A stretch of DNA of 34,595 bases from Flavobacteriaceae bacterium. Its GTDB lineage: Bacteria > Bacteroidota > Bacteroidia > UKL13-3. Shown here in pieces: positions 8,701 through 18,534 of this stretch (positions are counted from its first letter, which is position 1; the number at the start of each line of letters is the position of its first letter). The translations under genes were made by a program, and so were the position numbers. The notes beneath the pieces are model-generated. The model saw only the letters and a program-made list of their open reading frames with translations. It made no database searches and was not told where the DNA came from. Where the stretch lies: positions 1-34,595 of the forward strand of contig JANYDJ010000159.1 in the NCBI GenBank assembly GCA_025363675.1. Direction: 5' to 3'.

Positions 8701-9642
8701 ATTATAGCAATATCCTAAATTCCTATTAGTATCACAACCCACATAGTCATCGGAATAGTTGCCCAAATCAGGGTCAATCCACTGGCCGAAATAACAGTCT
8801 TTAACTGGTTCGCCATAATTGGTTATTTCAGTGGAATAAAAAGTCATATTATTTATCTCATCATTGGTAGTGAAAGCAAAAGCTGTGGTTTTAAGCTCTA
8901 GCCCAATGGGTACTCCTTGTGTTTCAGAATGTATATTACCTATATCATTATATACAAACCACAATGCTTGGTCACCTTTTACATCTGGATAATCCCCTTG
9001 TCCTGGCTGGTATCCAAAGCCTCCGCCATTTTCTATATAGGGTGCCATGTGAAATTCTTCCCCATAGCCAATATTGCCATTTCCCGGCCAATCTAAAATG
9101 GCTTTGGTAGTATTTGCACTAAAGTTTTTAAGATACAGGTCAATCTCTTCGCGGGTTACTTTATATATTTTATCATAATACTCACAACGTTCTGGTGCAA
9201 TCTTGGCAGTTGAAGTTAGAGCGTCTACAGAATCTATCGCTCCTGCAAAAAAGTCTATTCCGTTTTGGCGATAAGTCATAGCGGCAAGTTTTAAGTTGTT
9301 ACCTGCATCTACTCCTCCTATCCATAACGAACCGGCAAATATCGAATGCTTGCGTATACCATTAGGGTCTGTTACTTTTGGAATTTCATATTTTGCACTT
9401 ATCAAGTTCCACCACATATCACCACCATTTAAAATAGTAGTACGCACATTGTTAATATCCAGATCTACCTGTGCTGTCGGGGCTTTACATCCATCAGCCA
9501 TAGTGCGGAACAGATTATTATCGATATGCGACGGTGGGGTGCCCATTATTTCGCGAGCGGTAGAAGTATTTACCACAATGGCTGTGAGTATAACAGCAAG
9601 CAACCAATTACTTTTTGCAGTATATATATTTGAGATTTTCAT
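5800..9642 (-). CDS. Giant secreted protein with C-terminal sorting-like domain
   Basis: 1280-residue protein with a signal peptide (hydrophobic WLLAVILTAIVVNTSTA), rich in Tyr, Gly, Asn and Asp, with no catalytic motif I recognise. An Asp-rich segment (DPDLGNYSDDYVGCDTNRN and later YNGDDNDEG) looks like a calcium-binding loop. The last ~110 residues (NVVPNPYYGASNYE, then FINLPPKCVISIYSLSGTLV, then VPIASGLYIVHV) form the beta-sandwich typical of type A sorting domains of the type IX secretion system, except that the chain continues to KWYGIMRPVDLDTF instead of ending in a short basic tail. It lies 35 bases after the receptor gene and 23 bases before the PorV-like gene. The likely role is a surface or extracellular structural protein; function unknown. 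Confidence 0.75.
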   Translation of the reverse strand: MKISNIYTAKSNWLLAVILTAIVVNTSTAREIMGTPPSHIDNNLFRTMADGCKAPTAQVDLDINNVRTTILNGGDMWWNLISAKYEIPKVTDPNGIRKHSIFAGSLWIGGVDAGNNLKLAAMTYRQNGIDFFAGAIDSVDALTSTAKIAPERCEYYDKIYKVTREEIDLYLKNFSANTTKAILDWPGNGNIGYGEEFHMAPYIENGGGFGYQPGQGDYPDVKGDQALWFVYNDIGNIHSETQGVPIGLELKTTAFAFTTNDEINNMTFYSTEITNYGEPVKDCYFGQWIDPDLGNYSDDYVGCDTNRNLGYCYNGDDNDEGILGYGLNPPTVGLDLFRGPKNENGDELPLYAFMYYNNDFSVIGNPTKPLHYYNYLRALWQDGQHVTYGGNGRGGATPYNFMFNGDPVTNNGWTEKGAGNQPGDRRFLQSVGPLTLKTGARNEMTVGAVWARSSIGGATGSLTQLKNADDKAQILFNNNFKLIDGPRAPDLSIKEYDNELIVVLENTNTVETESYVGKIRNPFSKNPLDSFIYKYQGYQIYQLKDASVTTGDLDNTEKARIINQMDINDNVTQLINRVYDPVVGSPLLVSKVIGNNAGVVHSFSVKEDLFATGDKRLVNFKQYHFMVIAYANLTNDPMNQNPEQYLAGRLNVKRYTGIPHKPDPTSSGSKINALYGSGPMITRMQGQGNGGNSLELTKASIDQILRDGKMDFPVYTNGFGPIRVSVIDPLKVPKAEFEFNMKDTSKYSKSPNVMRDSAIWTLTNKTTGKVTNCLSTLKKFNEQIIKEYGFSIAMKQPNQPGIDSIDKNYGSIESSVEFSDPTRKWLSGVKDQDGGGYYNWIRAGVNGKAESFGYDAQGGLNDKSKYTYDFARFGSPLEGLDPFENYEKVCDGRMAPYKLCSRAARSTSTGEDTYGPAFEGSSVSSNTENSMANLISIDLVLTPDKSKWTKCVVVEMSEDPLLAEGNRKKWSIRDHASWTGNIIKDPSTGNYIPEYDPTDRGRSWFPGYAINIETGERLNIIMGENSWLKGYNGADMVWNPTADVANFNGPLWGGMHHVYVCAPVKYGSYTGPIYDEGLSYQAILSTPNKIDDANTKRQVASQVQWVTMPYMVSGYNINYDGGKLNIPSEMRYRVRVSKPYSKYVTSSKVNPDDYPYYTFNTNDIAVDHSTDLGKAAMDKINVVPNPYYGASNYENSQLDTRVKFINLPPKCVISIYSLSGTLVRQIKKDDDLTYADWDMKNQAQVPIASGLYIVHVNAFELGEKIVKWYGIMRPVDLDTF

Positions 9643-9677
9643 AATCTTTATTCTTGGGTTTAGTGTTTTTTTTAAAA

Positions 9678-12600
9678 TTAGAAATTGTATTTAATACCTA
9701 TTCTAAACAATCGAGGTGTTAAATAATTGCCGGGGCTATTAACGCGAACATTATACATGTCAACAAATGCCTGAGATGAATTAGCACGGGTAAGTGCCTG
9801 GCGGCCTAAATCTGAAGTTAGGTAACCATCATCGCTGGCTGAGCCTGTATAGCGATAAACGCGTGTAATATTCTGCTTATTGAATAAATTATTTACCCAT
9901 AAGTATATATTAATGGCCTTAGGTGCTTTCTTTACCTCGCCTCTGCTTTTTATCAATATTGTTTTATCAATAGTTAGATCCATTAAATATCTCCATGGAT
10001 TGCGTGAGCCATTTACAGTACCTCTAATTTGTGAACGTTGTACCACACCAACCTGTCCTTCGTTTATAGGTTGTGAGTTTGAGGTATAAGGTGTGCCACT
10101 TTGGGCTTGGAAGGTTAAATTAATACCAGCATTTTGTAAAGGATATACTTTCACAGTATTCCCTTTACTGTCTTTGCTTTTATAATTAGGTCCATCATTT
10201 GGATTATAATGAAAATCGAAGATTCCTTTAATATTATGGCGGGTATCATAGTCCAATGGGAACAAAGTACGCAAATTGGGCTGGCCAGCATTAAGTAATG
10301 ATTGGCTAGAAGCGGCATTGGAACCTGTTCCATCTGCAAATTGTAACATATAATTGGCGGTAAGGTTAATATTTTTATTGGGCCCAGCGTCTCTTATTTC
10401 ATATTCAACCCTGAAACTTTTAACCGTTCCAAAATCGAGGTTGCCAAAAGTAGTATAACTAATTGGATAAGCTTGATTGTATTTGAAAAGCTGAACGAGA
10501 TCACGCATTTCGCTGTAAGAAGCAGTGAGGCTAAGGGCTGCATTGCTCGATATCTGTTGTTTAAATCCAAGCTCGTAGTCTGTTTTACGAATCGGTTTCA
10601 AAGCAGGGTTATTAATAACTTCTGTTGAACGTTGTCTTAAGAAATAATAATCATCCACAGTTGCAATCACGCCTTCTGGTGGACGTTGGGTTAACACATC
10701 ATAATTTACGAAAAACTGCGACTCATCGTTAATAGGAAACTTGAACCAGATACGTGGCATAAAATACAATTTGGGTCTGTATGCCTGAAAAGAATTAACG
10801 GTGAGTTTTTGGTTTGGATTATTATCTACCAAATAAGGTGCAATACGTCCTGATGAATTTCTACGGTCGGTTGCTAATACTGTGGGGTCATTAATTTGTA
10901 TGCCATTATCATCGTACCACTTGGTTTGATTATTATTTTGGTTGGTATTGCGATAGCCCAAAATGGTGGTTGGATTTTCAATGTCATTTACATATACCGA
11001 TGCATCATCAGCCATTTGAGAGTTTAACTGTGCTGACAATTTGCTGTTTTCTGCACGCACCTCCCTTACAGTTTTTGTAGGATATAATGAATAGGGGTCT
11101 TTTAGTACGCTTTGGTTTGCATCATAACGGTCGATGCGAAGTCCGACGCGGAAAATCAAATCTTTAAATGCAAACTTGTCTTGGATAAATGCTGATTGAT
11201 AAATGGGCTGGAAAGCTCCAATAGTACGATGTGTTGAATCATTAAAGAAATCAGCAAAACTGGGTTTGTTGCCTTTTAGTTTATTACCCAAATAATCGTA
11301 ACCAAAGTAATTAACATAGGCCGTTCCATTGTTTAATAATTCATCAGGACTAAAATAACTTAGCTTATAATGCTCAGGTCCGTACATCATCACATCTAAA
11401 TAAGAATTGGGACCAATAGGATTTCCATTATAATCTTTAGCCCCCACTTCCATTAAATGCTGGCGAAGGTTGCTTGTGAAAACACCCTCACGGCCTGGTG
11501 CTACTACTGAATTATATGATACGCTATCTTGGAAAACGCCATTTGCATCAAACGACAATAGAGGATTTGCCTTATCAAATTTAGGCTCTGATTGTGTAGC
11601 AAGCTGCCTCATAAGTGACCAAAGCTGGGCAGGGTTGGCCATACTCCAACCACGAGAAAAACGTTGCTCGTATATAATACCAAATTGTAAATCGTGTTTT
11701 TTATTAGGATCTCTTTTGCTTTGCAGGGTAATTTCACTCATGGCAAACAAGGTATATTTTTCTGTTTGCGATTTGCCATAACCCGACCCTTGGGTTCCTA
11801 CATTATTCCACATGGAGTAAACACTTGTAGGATTGTCGCCATTAAGAAGTGCCAAGTTAGCTCTAATCTGATCTAAGTTATATACATTCCTACCTAACTG
11901 CTGCTGGTATGCATAAAAGTTCTTGGTATAATTTGCCCTTATAGCATTGCGATTTTGAGCATCGGGAACAAAGTTTACTGCAGTATCATAATAGCCTGCT
12001 TGTTGGTAATAGGTACTAATTGATACTGTGGTATCATGTCCGTTAATTTGGGTTTTGAACTGATGTTTTGGGGCATTAATATTACCTCCAACTAATTCGT
12101 AATAGGGTGCACGCTTGGTGGTAAAACTGCCTATATACCCATAATCAAATACTTTATCTTTATGGGTTGCATCTAAGGTGAGGTTGTTGCCTTGCGTATA
12201 ATCAAATCTAATTTGGTAATAGGCATTGCTCACTATAGATTTACTTTCTTCTTCATCGCCTTTTTTCTTTTCAGCACTTTTTAAAGTATGGGTAAACTTA
12301 ACGTACCCTGTAGCAGTGCTTCCTGTTGAATGATTGTTTTGAGAATTATTGAACAAGGTATTGCCAAAATTATAATTAATGGCATCGCCATACGAATAGA
12401 AACCACCTAGATCTATTCTCACCTTTTTGGTGGGCTGAAATTTTAAAGCACCATTTAAATTGTAATTATAAGTAGGTGTGTTGCGGCGTGCTTGGTCATT
12501 AACCATATCATCTTTGGTAACAAAATCGGCGGCATTCATATAACCGGTATTGTTTTTTGATGGCAGCAAAGGTGTTTGTTCTATCTTTTTTAGCACATCA

Positions 12601-13490
12601 TCTTTTACATACCAATTACCTATCACGCTAGGGTTTGGGTCTTTCACATAGGTATAATTGCCTCCTAACGAGTAGCCTAAAACTACATGCTCCTTAGCCC
12701 CTTTGTTTTTATTTTTTATCCAGATAGGGCCTTGCAAAAAACCTTCAATTAAATTATAATTATACTTATCTGTTAGCTTTGAACTTACTATTTCAATTCC
12801 ACCATGTGTAACTCGCGAAGGGCCTTTGGTAGTAATATTAGTTACGCCTCCTGTAAAATCGCCGTACATTGCGGGAACACCTCCAACCAATACTTGCAAC
12901 TGCTCTATACTACCCCGTGGTACTGAATTTCCTACACGTATGCCGTCAATAAATACAGCATTACCATTGTTACGTGCTCCACCTATGTTTCCAACACCTC
13001 CGCCAAAACCTGTAGTTTTAGCGGCAAAGCCGGTTGCATCTCTGTTTCCTCCTATTCTTGAAAGGGCTTTTGCATCAAAAGTTGTAGCATTTGCTCCATC
13101 ATCTGTAATTATTTTTGTTTTAATTTTGGCCTTGGGTGCATGTATAATAACTCCCCCAATTTCCACAATTGCATCCATTACTTTATCGCCTTTGGCTATC
13201 TCACTTATTCTAACCTGCAGTGGCAAAGAATCTGTCTCGTATCCTTTCAAGTTATACACTACTAAATAATCTCCGGGTGTGAGGGGCTTAAAACTAAATC
13301 CTCCGCCAGAATTTGTATAGGTATTATCAGTATTATTACCATCCTTAAATAAGGAAATCTGCACGCCTGGCAGTGGTGCTTTAGTTTTACCATCGGTAAC
13401 GATGCCTCGCATCTCGCCATCTGAACTTTGAGCTTTGATTACGCCTGTAAATAAAAGGCAACCTAATGCTAGAATGAAAATCTTTTTCAT
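9678..13490 (-). CDS. TonB-dependent receptor with carboxypeptidase-regulatory-like domain
   Basis: Outer-membrane active-transport barrel of 1270 residues. The start is MKKIFILALGCLLFTGVIKAQ (ATG at 13490, cleavable signal); the ORF track's 31 extra upstream residues are not signal-like. After the signal comes a ~90-residue beta-sandwich, GIVTDGKTKAPLPGVQISLF to PLTPGDYLVVYNLKGYET, as in many Bacteroidota receptors, then a plug domain (NAVFIDGIRVGN, PAMYGDFTGGVTNITTKG) and a long barrel ending in the aromatic terminal strand RLFRIGIKYNF. There is no SusD partner; instead the next genes are the giant secreted protein and a PorV-like barrel. It may import a substrate processed by that protein or assist its assembly. 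Substrate unknown. Confidence 0.9.
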   Translation of the reverse strand: MKKIFILALGCLLFTGVIKAQSSDGEMRGIVTDGKTKAPLPGVQISLFKDGNNTDNTYTNSGGGFSFKPLTPGDYLVVYNLKGYETDSLPLQVRISEIAKGDKVMDAIVEIGGVIIHAPKAKIKTKIITDDGANATTFDAKALSRIGGNRDATGFAAKTTGFGGGVGNIGGARNNGNAVFIDGIRVGNSVPRGSIEQLQVLVGGVPAMYGDFTGGVTNITTKGPSRVTHGGIEIVSSKLTDKYNYNLIEGFLQGPIWIKNKNKGAKEHVVLGYSLGGNYTYVKDPNPSVIGNWYVKDDVLKKIEQTPLLPSKNNTGYMNAADFVTKDDMVNDQARRNTPTYNYNLNGALKFQPTKKVRIDLGGFYSYGDAINYNFGNTLFNNSQNNHSTGSTATGYVKFTHTLKSAEKKKGDEEESKSIVSNAYYQIRFDYTQGNNLTLDATHKDKVFDYGYIGSFTTKRAPYYELVGGNINAPKHQFKTQINGHDTTVSISTYYQQAGYYDTAVNFVPDAQNRNAIRANYTKNFYAYQQQLGRNVYNLDQIRANLALLNGDNPTSVYSMWNNVGTQGSGYGKSQTEKYTLFAMSEITLQSKRDPNKKHDLQFGIIYEQRFSRGWSMANPAQLWSLMRQLATQSEPKFDKANPLLSFDANGVFQDSVSYNSVVAPGREGVFTSNLRQHLMEVGAKDYNGNPIGPNSYLDVMMYGPEHYKLSYFSPDELLNNGTAYVNYFGYDYLGNKLKGNKPSFADFFNDSTHRTIGAFQPIYQSAFIQDKFAFKDLIFRVGLRIDRYDANQSVLKDPYSLYPTKTVREVRAENSKLSAQLNSQMADDASVYVNDIENPTTILGYRNTNQNNNQTKWYDDNGIQINDPTVLATDRRNSSGRIAPYLVDNNPNQKLTVNSFQAYRPKLYFMPRIWFKFPINDESQFFVNYDVLTQRPPEGVIATVDDYYFLRQRSTEVINNPALKPIRKTDYELGFKQQISSNAALSLTASYSEMRDLVQLFKYNQAYPISYTTFGNLDFGTVKSFRVEYEIRDAGPNKNINLTANYMLQFADGTGSNAASSQSLLNAGQPNLRTLFPLDYDTRHNIKGIFDFHYNPNDGPNYKSKDSKGNTVKVYPLQNAGINLTFQAQSGTPYTSNSQPINEGQVGVVQRSQIRGTVNGSRNPWRYLMDLTIDKTILIKSRGEVKKAPKAINIYLWVNNLFNKQNITRVYRYTGSASDDGYLTSDLGRQALTRANSSQAFVDMYNVRVNSPGNYLTPRLFRIGIKYNF

Positions 13491-13591
13491 GATCTTTTGT
13501 TTTTTCTTGTTTAATCCAATAATTGTGTCAACTGGTTCAGTATCAAAATTTATTGCCCTGCGACACAGTTTTTGGGGCAACAAATAAAAAG

Positions 13592-13673
13592 AATTTTTTA
13601 ACAGGTTGTAACTTCTTGGTGAAATTTCCCGTTTCGCTTCTCTTTCAAATGGTGTAACGCCCTGTTAAAAATT
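13592..13673. promoter_or_regulatory. Inverted repeat in the region upstream of the receptor operon
   Basis: AATTTTTTAACAGG (13592-13605) and CCTGTTAAAAATT (13661-13673) are inverted copies (one extra T) about 55 bases apart, 100-180 bases upstream of the receptor start codon. It could be a regulator-binding pair or a leader stem-loop. No operator family recognised. Confidence 0.3.
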
Positions 13674-13795
13674 ATGGTTGCACTTGTTTTTTTTAACCTT
13701 GGCTACAAATTGTCTAATAGCTTTTAGATATCAGTTTTTCAGCTATTTAAAATTGCATTTACTTTACAAACCCTCAGCATTTTGTCGAATTACAA

Positions 13796-13823
13796 ATCGG
13801 TACTCGATAATTTTACTACCGAT
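13796..13823. terminator. Weak stem-loop downstream of ligA
   Basis: ATCGGTA / TACCGAT arms (7 bp) with a 14-base loop, about 30 bases beyond the ligA stop codon. It may help end the ligA transcript, but the stem is short and there is no strong T-run on the minus strand. Confidence 0.25.
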
Positions 13824-13853
13824 ATTTTAATATTGTTGTGGAAAAATGATTGG

Positions 13854-16031
<2,178 letters not shown>

Positions 16032-16061
16032 TTATTCCCGATGGTTATGGGATGGAATTTT

Positions 16062-16502
16062 TTATTTTGTTAAGATAAAAGACACATTATAAACTTTCCT
16101 GCGTTTCTTTTGCTTATCTATTACTATTATATTAGCAAAATTTAGTGTTACAAATGGATGACTTGCCCACCGAGAAAAATCTTTGTAGCAAATCTTACTC
16201 CCTTTACAATTCCAAGATTTGTCACATAACCGTCGGCCCTCCAAAAACATATAATAAGATTCGATGACATATTTATCGCTATCGTTGCCTATCAACACAA
16301 TAGAATCGGCATTCAAAATTTCAGAAACAGACAAGGAAGCATAACTAATTTTTTTACCTAACCTAATTGTCGTCTTACCTGCAATAGAAATTGATAATTT
16401 CTCCCATGAAATATATTTGATTGTATCATCTTGGGTTTGGGCAAATGAAGAATAACCTATTATCAAAAAGAATATTACTAATAAACTTGAAAGCCTTTTC
16501 AT
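16062..16502 (-). CDS. Hypothetical secreted protein
   Basis: 146 residues with a signal peptide (MKRLSSLLVIFFLIIGYSSFAQ) and a mature part of about 125 residues with predicted beta strands (LSISIAGKTTIRLGKKISY, HPFVTLNFANIIVIDKQKKRR). Two cysteine-containing stretches (RRLCDKSWNCKG and KICYKDF) could form disulphides. I do not recognise a family. It lies between the MazF-like gene and ligA on the same strand, 18 bases after the toxin stop codon, so it may be read through from the toxin-antitoxin operon. Confidence 0.6.
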   Translation of the reverse strand: MKRLSSLLVIFFLIIGYSSFAQTQDDTIKYISWEKLSISIAGKTTIRLGKKISYASLSVSEILNADSIVLIGNDSDKYVIESYYMFLEGRRLCDKSWNCKGSKICYKDFSRWASHPFVTLNFANIIVIDKQKKRRKVYNVSFILTK

Positions 16503-16520
16503 ATATACTTTGTATTAAAA

Positions 16521-16841
16521 TTACACAATTTGTAAAAGCTTCTTCAAATTATTATTCAAATATTCCATGGTGCTAGTGTCTAGCTTTCCTAGTAATCCCA
16601 AAACCAAGTCTTTATCGAGTGTTGCGAGTTTAGATAAGCGGATTAAGGATTCCTTTTTAAGCCCATTCCCTGTATTGGGCTGCAGTATAATATCTGTTTC
16701 TTCTTTCCAATTAATTTGTGTAGTTATAAACGCAACTGTTACATCCAAATTATTTGCGATTAAGATTATTGCGGGACGATTTTTGATTCCAGAAAAATCA
16801 GTAAAAGGGAAGGAAACTAGAACAATGTCTCCCTTCTTCAT
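16521..16841 (-). CDS. MazF/PemK-family endoribonuclease toxin
   Basis: 106 residues with the MazF/PemK N-terminal pattern KKGDIVLVSFPFTDFSGIKNRPAIIL (residues 2-27). In this family that segment forms the SH3-like barrel and the RNA-binding loop. The later segment KKESLIRLSKLATLDKDLV corresponds to the family's dimer-interface and catalytic strand (xxSxxxxxxLxTLxK). MazF toxins cleave mRNA at short sequences. Its ATG overlaps the stop codon of the upstream antitoxin gene by 4 bases (16838-16841), the usual coupled arrangement. Confidence 0.85.
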   Translation of the reverse strand: MKKGDIVLVSFPFTDFSGIKNRPAIILIANNLDVTVAFITTQINWKEETDIILQPNTGNGLKKESLIRLSKLATLDKDLVLGLLGKLDTSTMEYLNNNLKKLLQIV

Positions 16842-17065
16842 TTGTATTTTACTTTTAAATCAGCAACAGTATAAAGGTCTTCTTCTTCGCTCAGAAATTT
16901 GTATGTTTTAGAATCACTAACTAATTTCTCAATTCCGTTTTGCAAAACGCTTTCATCATACTTTTTTAAAATATAATCAGCAAAATCGGCAATTTCACTA
17001 GCCTTGTCCTCAGGAAGTTTGGAGAGTGTTGCAATGGTTTTCTGTATTAATGCTTCGCGGGTCAT
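16838..17065 (-). CDS. Antitoxin of the MazF-like module
   Basis: 75-residue protein, MTREALIQKTIATLSKLPEDKA, then SEIADFADYILKKYDE: a helical N-terminus like DUF2281 or VapB-type small antitoxins, with an acidic C-terminal toxin-binding tail (FLSEEEDLYTVADLKVKYK). The ORF track begins at an upstream TTG (17080), but that TTG lies in the promoter; the ATG at 17065 is the credible start. Its stop overlaps the toxin start by 4 bases. The promoter region (17066-17128) is nearly identical to that of the other minus-strand antitoxin at 18425. Confidence 0.75.
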   Translation of the reverse strand: MTREALIQKTIATLSKLPEDKASEIADFADYILKKYDESVLQNGIEKLVSDSKTYKFLSEEEDLYTVADLKVKYK

Positions 17066-17128
17066 AGTGCAAATATACAAAATAAATCAATTTTATAAAT
17101 GTTAATTTTCTCCCAACAAAAGTCTTTA
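17061..17128. repeat. Antitoxin-promoter repeat, copy A
   Basis: GTCATAGTGCAAATATACAA through AAAGTCTTTA is repeated at 18421-18489 with only a few differences. It includes the start codon of one antitoxin, the box TATATTTG (17070-17077, minus strand, 4 bases before the ATG) and the spacer leading to recF-like sequence. Copy A is followed by a degraded recF 5' remnant instead of intact recF. Confidence 0.8.
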
Positions 17129-17145
17129 TATAACATCTCCCTCTC

Positions 17146-17182
17146 CTGCATAAATTTTAAAAAACTAGTATTGGATTTTAGT
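17146..17182 (+). pseudogene. Degraded recF 5' remnant (copy A)
   Basis: CTGCATAAATTTTAAAAAACTAG followed by TATTGGATTTTAG resembles the recF start (CCGCAATTTTAAAAACC...GTATTGGATTTTAG) with a 12-13 base deletion. By itself this AT-rich match is modest, but it lies at the expected distance after the well-conserved promoter repeat, as intact recF does at 18535. It is best read as an old remnant. Confidence 0.45.
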
Positions 17183-17207
17183 ACGGCATAAATTCTACGT
17201 TTTTTAG

Positions 17208-17215
17208 TATATTTG
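17208..17215 (+). promoter_or_regulatory. Putative -7 box of the RelE-type module
   Basis: TATATTTG fits the TAnnTTTG consensus and lies 18 bases before the antitoxin ATG at 17234. No convincing -33 element is seen. Confidence 0.35.
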
Positions 17216-17233
17216 CTGAATAAAAAAAGAACC

Positions 17234-17431
17234 ATGAAGGCAATAGTTATAAAACCCAAAAGCCCATCTGAAATAAAATTCCTATCAGAATTGCTAAAAA
17301 AACTGGGGATTGCAGCAAACTCAATGGATATTGATGAGATAGAAGATGAAGGTTTGGCTGTTCTGATGAAAAAAGCAGACAGAAATAAAAAAGTGAGCAG
17401 AGAAGAGATAATGAAAAAACTTAAATACTGA
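17234..17431 (+). CDS. Antitoxin of the RelE-like module (DUF2683-like)
   Basis: 65-residue protein MKAIVIKPKSPSEIKFLSEL, then LKKLGIAANSMDIDEIEDEG, matching the small Bacteroidota antitoxins with a short N-terminal beta strand, a helix-rich middle and an acidic centre. The end, NKKVSREEIMKKLKY, is typical of antitoxins that precede RelE-type toxins. The ATG at 17234 is chosen over the track's upstream start because it fits the family N-terminus. The RelE-like gene starts 1 base after its stop, so the two are translationally coupled. Confidence 0.75.
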   Translation: MKAIVIKPKSPSEIKFLSELLKKLGIAANSMDIDEIEDEGLAVLMKKADRNKKVSREEIMKKLKY

Positions 17432-17432
17432 C

Positions 17433-17699
17433 ATGCAGGTTGAATTTCTTGAGAAATTCCATAAAGACTTAAGCAAAATAAATTTGTCTCATGTAAAAGA
17501 GTCTGTGAGAAAAACGATATTAAAAGTTGAATCCGCAAATAGTCTTTCTGAATTAACTAATCTAAAAAAACTTTCGGGTCACAAACATGCTTATCGAATA
17601 AAGATAGGAGATTATAGGATTGGTCTGTTTATTGAAAATTCAATTGTTGAGTTTGCCCGAATCGTCAATAGAAAAGATATATACAATGTTTTCCCATAA
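17433..17699 (+). CDS. RelE/ParE-family toxin
   Basis: 88 residues with the standard layout: N-terminal helices (FLEKFHKDLSKINLSHVKES), then the beta-sheet core LKKLSGHKHAYRIKIGDYRIG, LFIENSIVEFARIVNRKDIY. RIKIGDYRIG is the signature of RelE/HigB-type mRNA interferases and of Bacteroidota type II toxin RelE/ParE entries. The module is on the plus strand, opposite to the other two toxin-antitoxin pairs in this interval. A recF-like fragment begins about 20 bases after its stop. Confidence 0.85.
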   Translation: MQVEFLEKFHKDLSKINLSHVKESVRKTILKVESANSLSELTNLKKLSGHKHAYRIKIGDYRIGLFIENSIVEFARIVNRKDIYNVFP

Positions 17700-17717
17700 A
17701 TGGAATAGTGCAGTACC

Positions 17718-17806
17718 CTGAATCCCGAATCCTGACCCCAATATGCACATCCTACACCTCAGCCTCCGCAATTTTAAAAACCATGCTGAATTTGTATTAG
17801 ATTTTA
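17718..17806 (+). pseudogene. Truncated recF 5' end (copy B)
   Basis: After the upstream block CCTGAATCCCGAATCCTGAC, an ATG at 17743 opens MHILHLSLRNFKNHAEFVLDF, which aligns with the RecF N-terminus MHLKNLTLRNFKNHAELVLDF at 16 of 21 residues, then diverges (MSCDLSWTRNQ, stop). Similarity extends about 25 bases upstream of the ATG (CCCGAATCCTGACCCCAA versus CCCGAATCCCGACCCCAA). It ends exactly at the stop codon of the PIN gene. Silent and conservative differences suggest it came from a related recF, not from a recent copy of this one. Confidence 0.8.
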
Positions 17807-18217
17807 TGAGTTGTGATTTGTCATGGACAAGAAATCAGTAATTTTAACTATTGCAGCCTTTTTATATTTCTTAATAACTAATAAATCTTCATCGCCAGTT
17901 AGCAAATAATCTGCTTTGCCATCTTCGCATAAAGCTAATAAGAAATTATCCTTTTTATCACGACAAATATTTGCTTTGGATTTAACAGTAATAAATTCAG
18001 CATGATTTTGAATATTGAGCAAAATACTATTCACATCATCATTGGTGAAATACTTTTTTAACCGAGGTCGTGAAACCACTTCCATAAACTCGTAAAGTAA
18101 TTCATCACTAAATATAATTTTAACTTTATTTGACTGAATAAGTTTGTCTAATTTGATATAAGTGTTGCTGATTAGAAAACTAATCCAAAGATTGGTATCT
18201 ATTACAATTCTGTCAAC
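17804..18217 (-). CDS. PIN-domain toxin (VapC-like), start codon missing or non-standard
   Basis: PIN-family ribonuclease of about 137 residues. The ORF track shows only the part after an internal ATG (MEVVSRPRLKKYF). The frame is open upstream and reads DRIVIDTNLWISFLISNTYI, then SDELLYEFMEVVSRP, containing the first catalytic Asp (IDTN). Later motifs are NICRDKKDNFLLALCEDG and ADYLLTGDEDLLVIK, with the other acidic residues. Homologues start M-x-R-I-V-I-D-T-N; here that position is GTT (18215-18217), and no ATG, GTG or TTG lies in frame between it and the upstream stop. So the toxin either starts unusually or has lost its start. The antitoxin stop codon is 2 bases upstream of the GTT. Confidence 0.75.
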   Translation of the reverse strand, partial: VDRIVIDTNLWISFLISNTYIKLDKLIQSNKVKIIFSDELLYEFMEVVSRPRLKKYFTNDDVNSILLNIQNHAEFITVKSKANICRDKKDNFLLALCEDGKADYLLTGDEDLLVIKKYKKAAIVKITDFLSMTNHNS

Positions 18218-18218
18218 C

Positions 18219-18425
18219 TTATTTGGTATAGCGTTTAGTTCTTACTGCCTCAACCTCTCTAGTTATTTCATCAAGAGACAAAGTGGCTTTTTTAGAACGC
18301 AGTTTTTTTACTGCCGCTATAAAAGGATTGGATTTATTCTCAGAAATAGAGATGAGCCTCAATTCTGCCAAATCCATTAACAATTTTTTTGCTTTGGGAT
18401 TTAATATTTCAACATTGAATGTCAT
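18219..18425 (-). CDS. Antitoxin of the PIN-type module
   Basis: 68 residues, MTFNVEILNPKAKKLLMDLA, then ELRLISISENKSNPF and a helical, charged tail (LSLDEITREVEAVRTKRYTK). The pattern is that of short Bacteroidota proteins that precede PIN-family toxins; I recognise the genomic pairing more than a named family. The ATG at 18425 is chosen over the track's TTG at 18440, which lies inside the promoter. The -7 box TATATTTG is 4 bases upstream of the ATG. Confidence 0.75.
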   Translation of the reverse strand: MTFNVEILNPKAKKLLMDLAELRLISISENKSNPFIAAVKKLRSKKATLSLDEITREVEAVRTKRYTK

Positions 18426-18489
18426 AGTGCAAATATACAAAATAAATCAATTTCATAAATGTTAATTTTCACTCAAACAAAAGTCTTTA
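18421..18489. repeat. Antitoxin-promoter repeat, copy C (next to intact recF)
   Basis: Second copy of the 17061-17128 segment. It holds the antitoxin start codon, the minus-strand box TATATTTG (18430-18437) and the shared spacer, and it leads into the intact recF upstream region. Confidence 0.8.
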
Positions 18490-18534
18490 CTTTGCAGACA
18501 CCCAGAATCCGAAATCCCGAATCCCGACCCCAAC

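Noticed and set aside
17062-17538. Minus-strand ORF of 158 residues across the RelE module
   Set aside because: It is antisense to the two RelE-module genes and includes the repeated promoter region.
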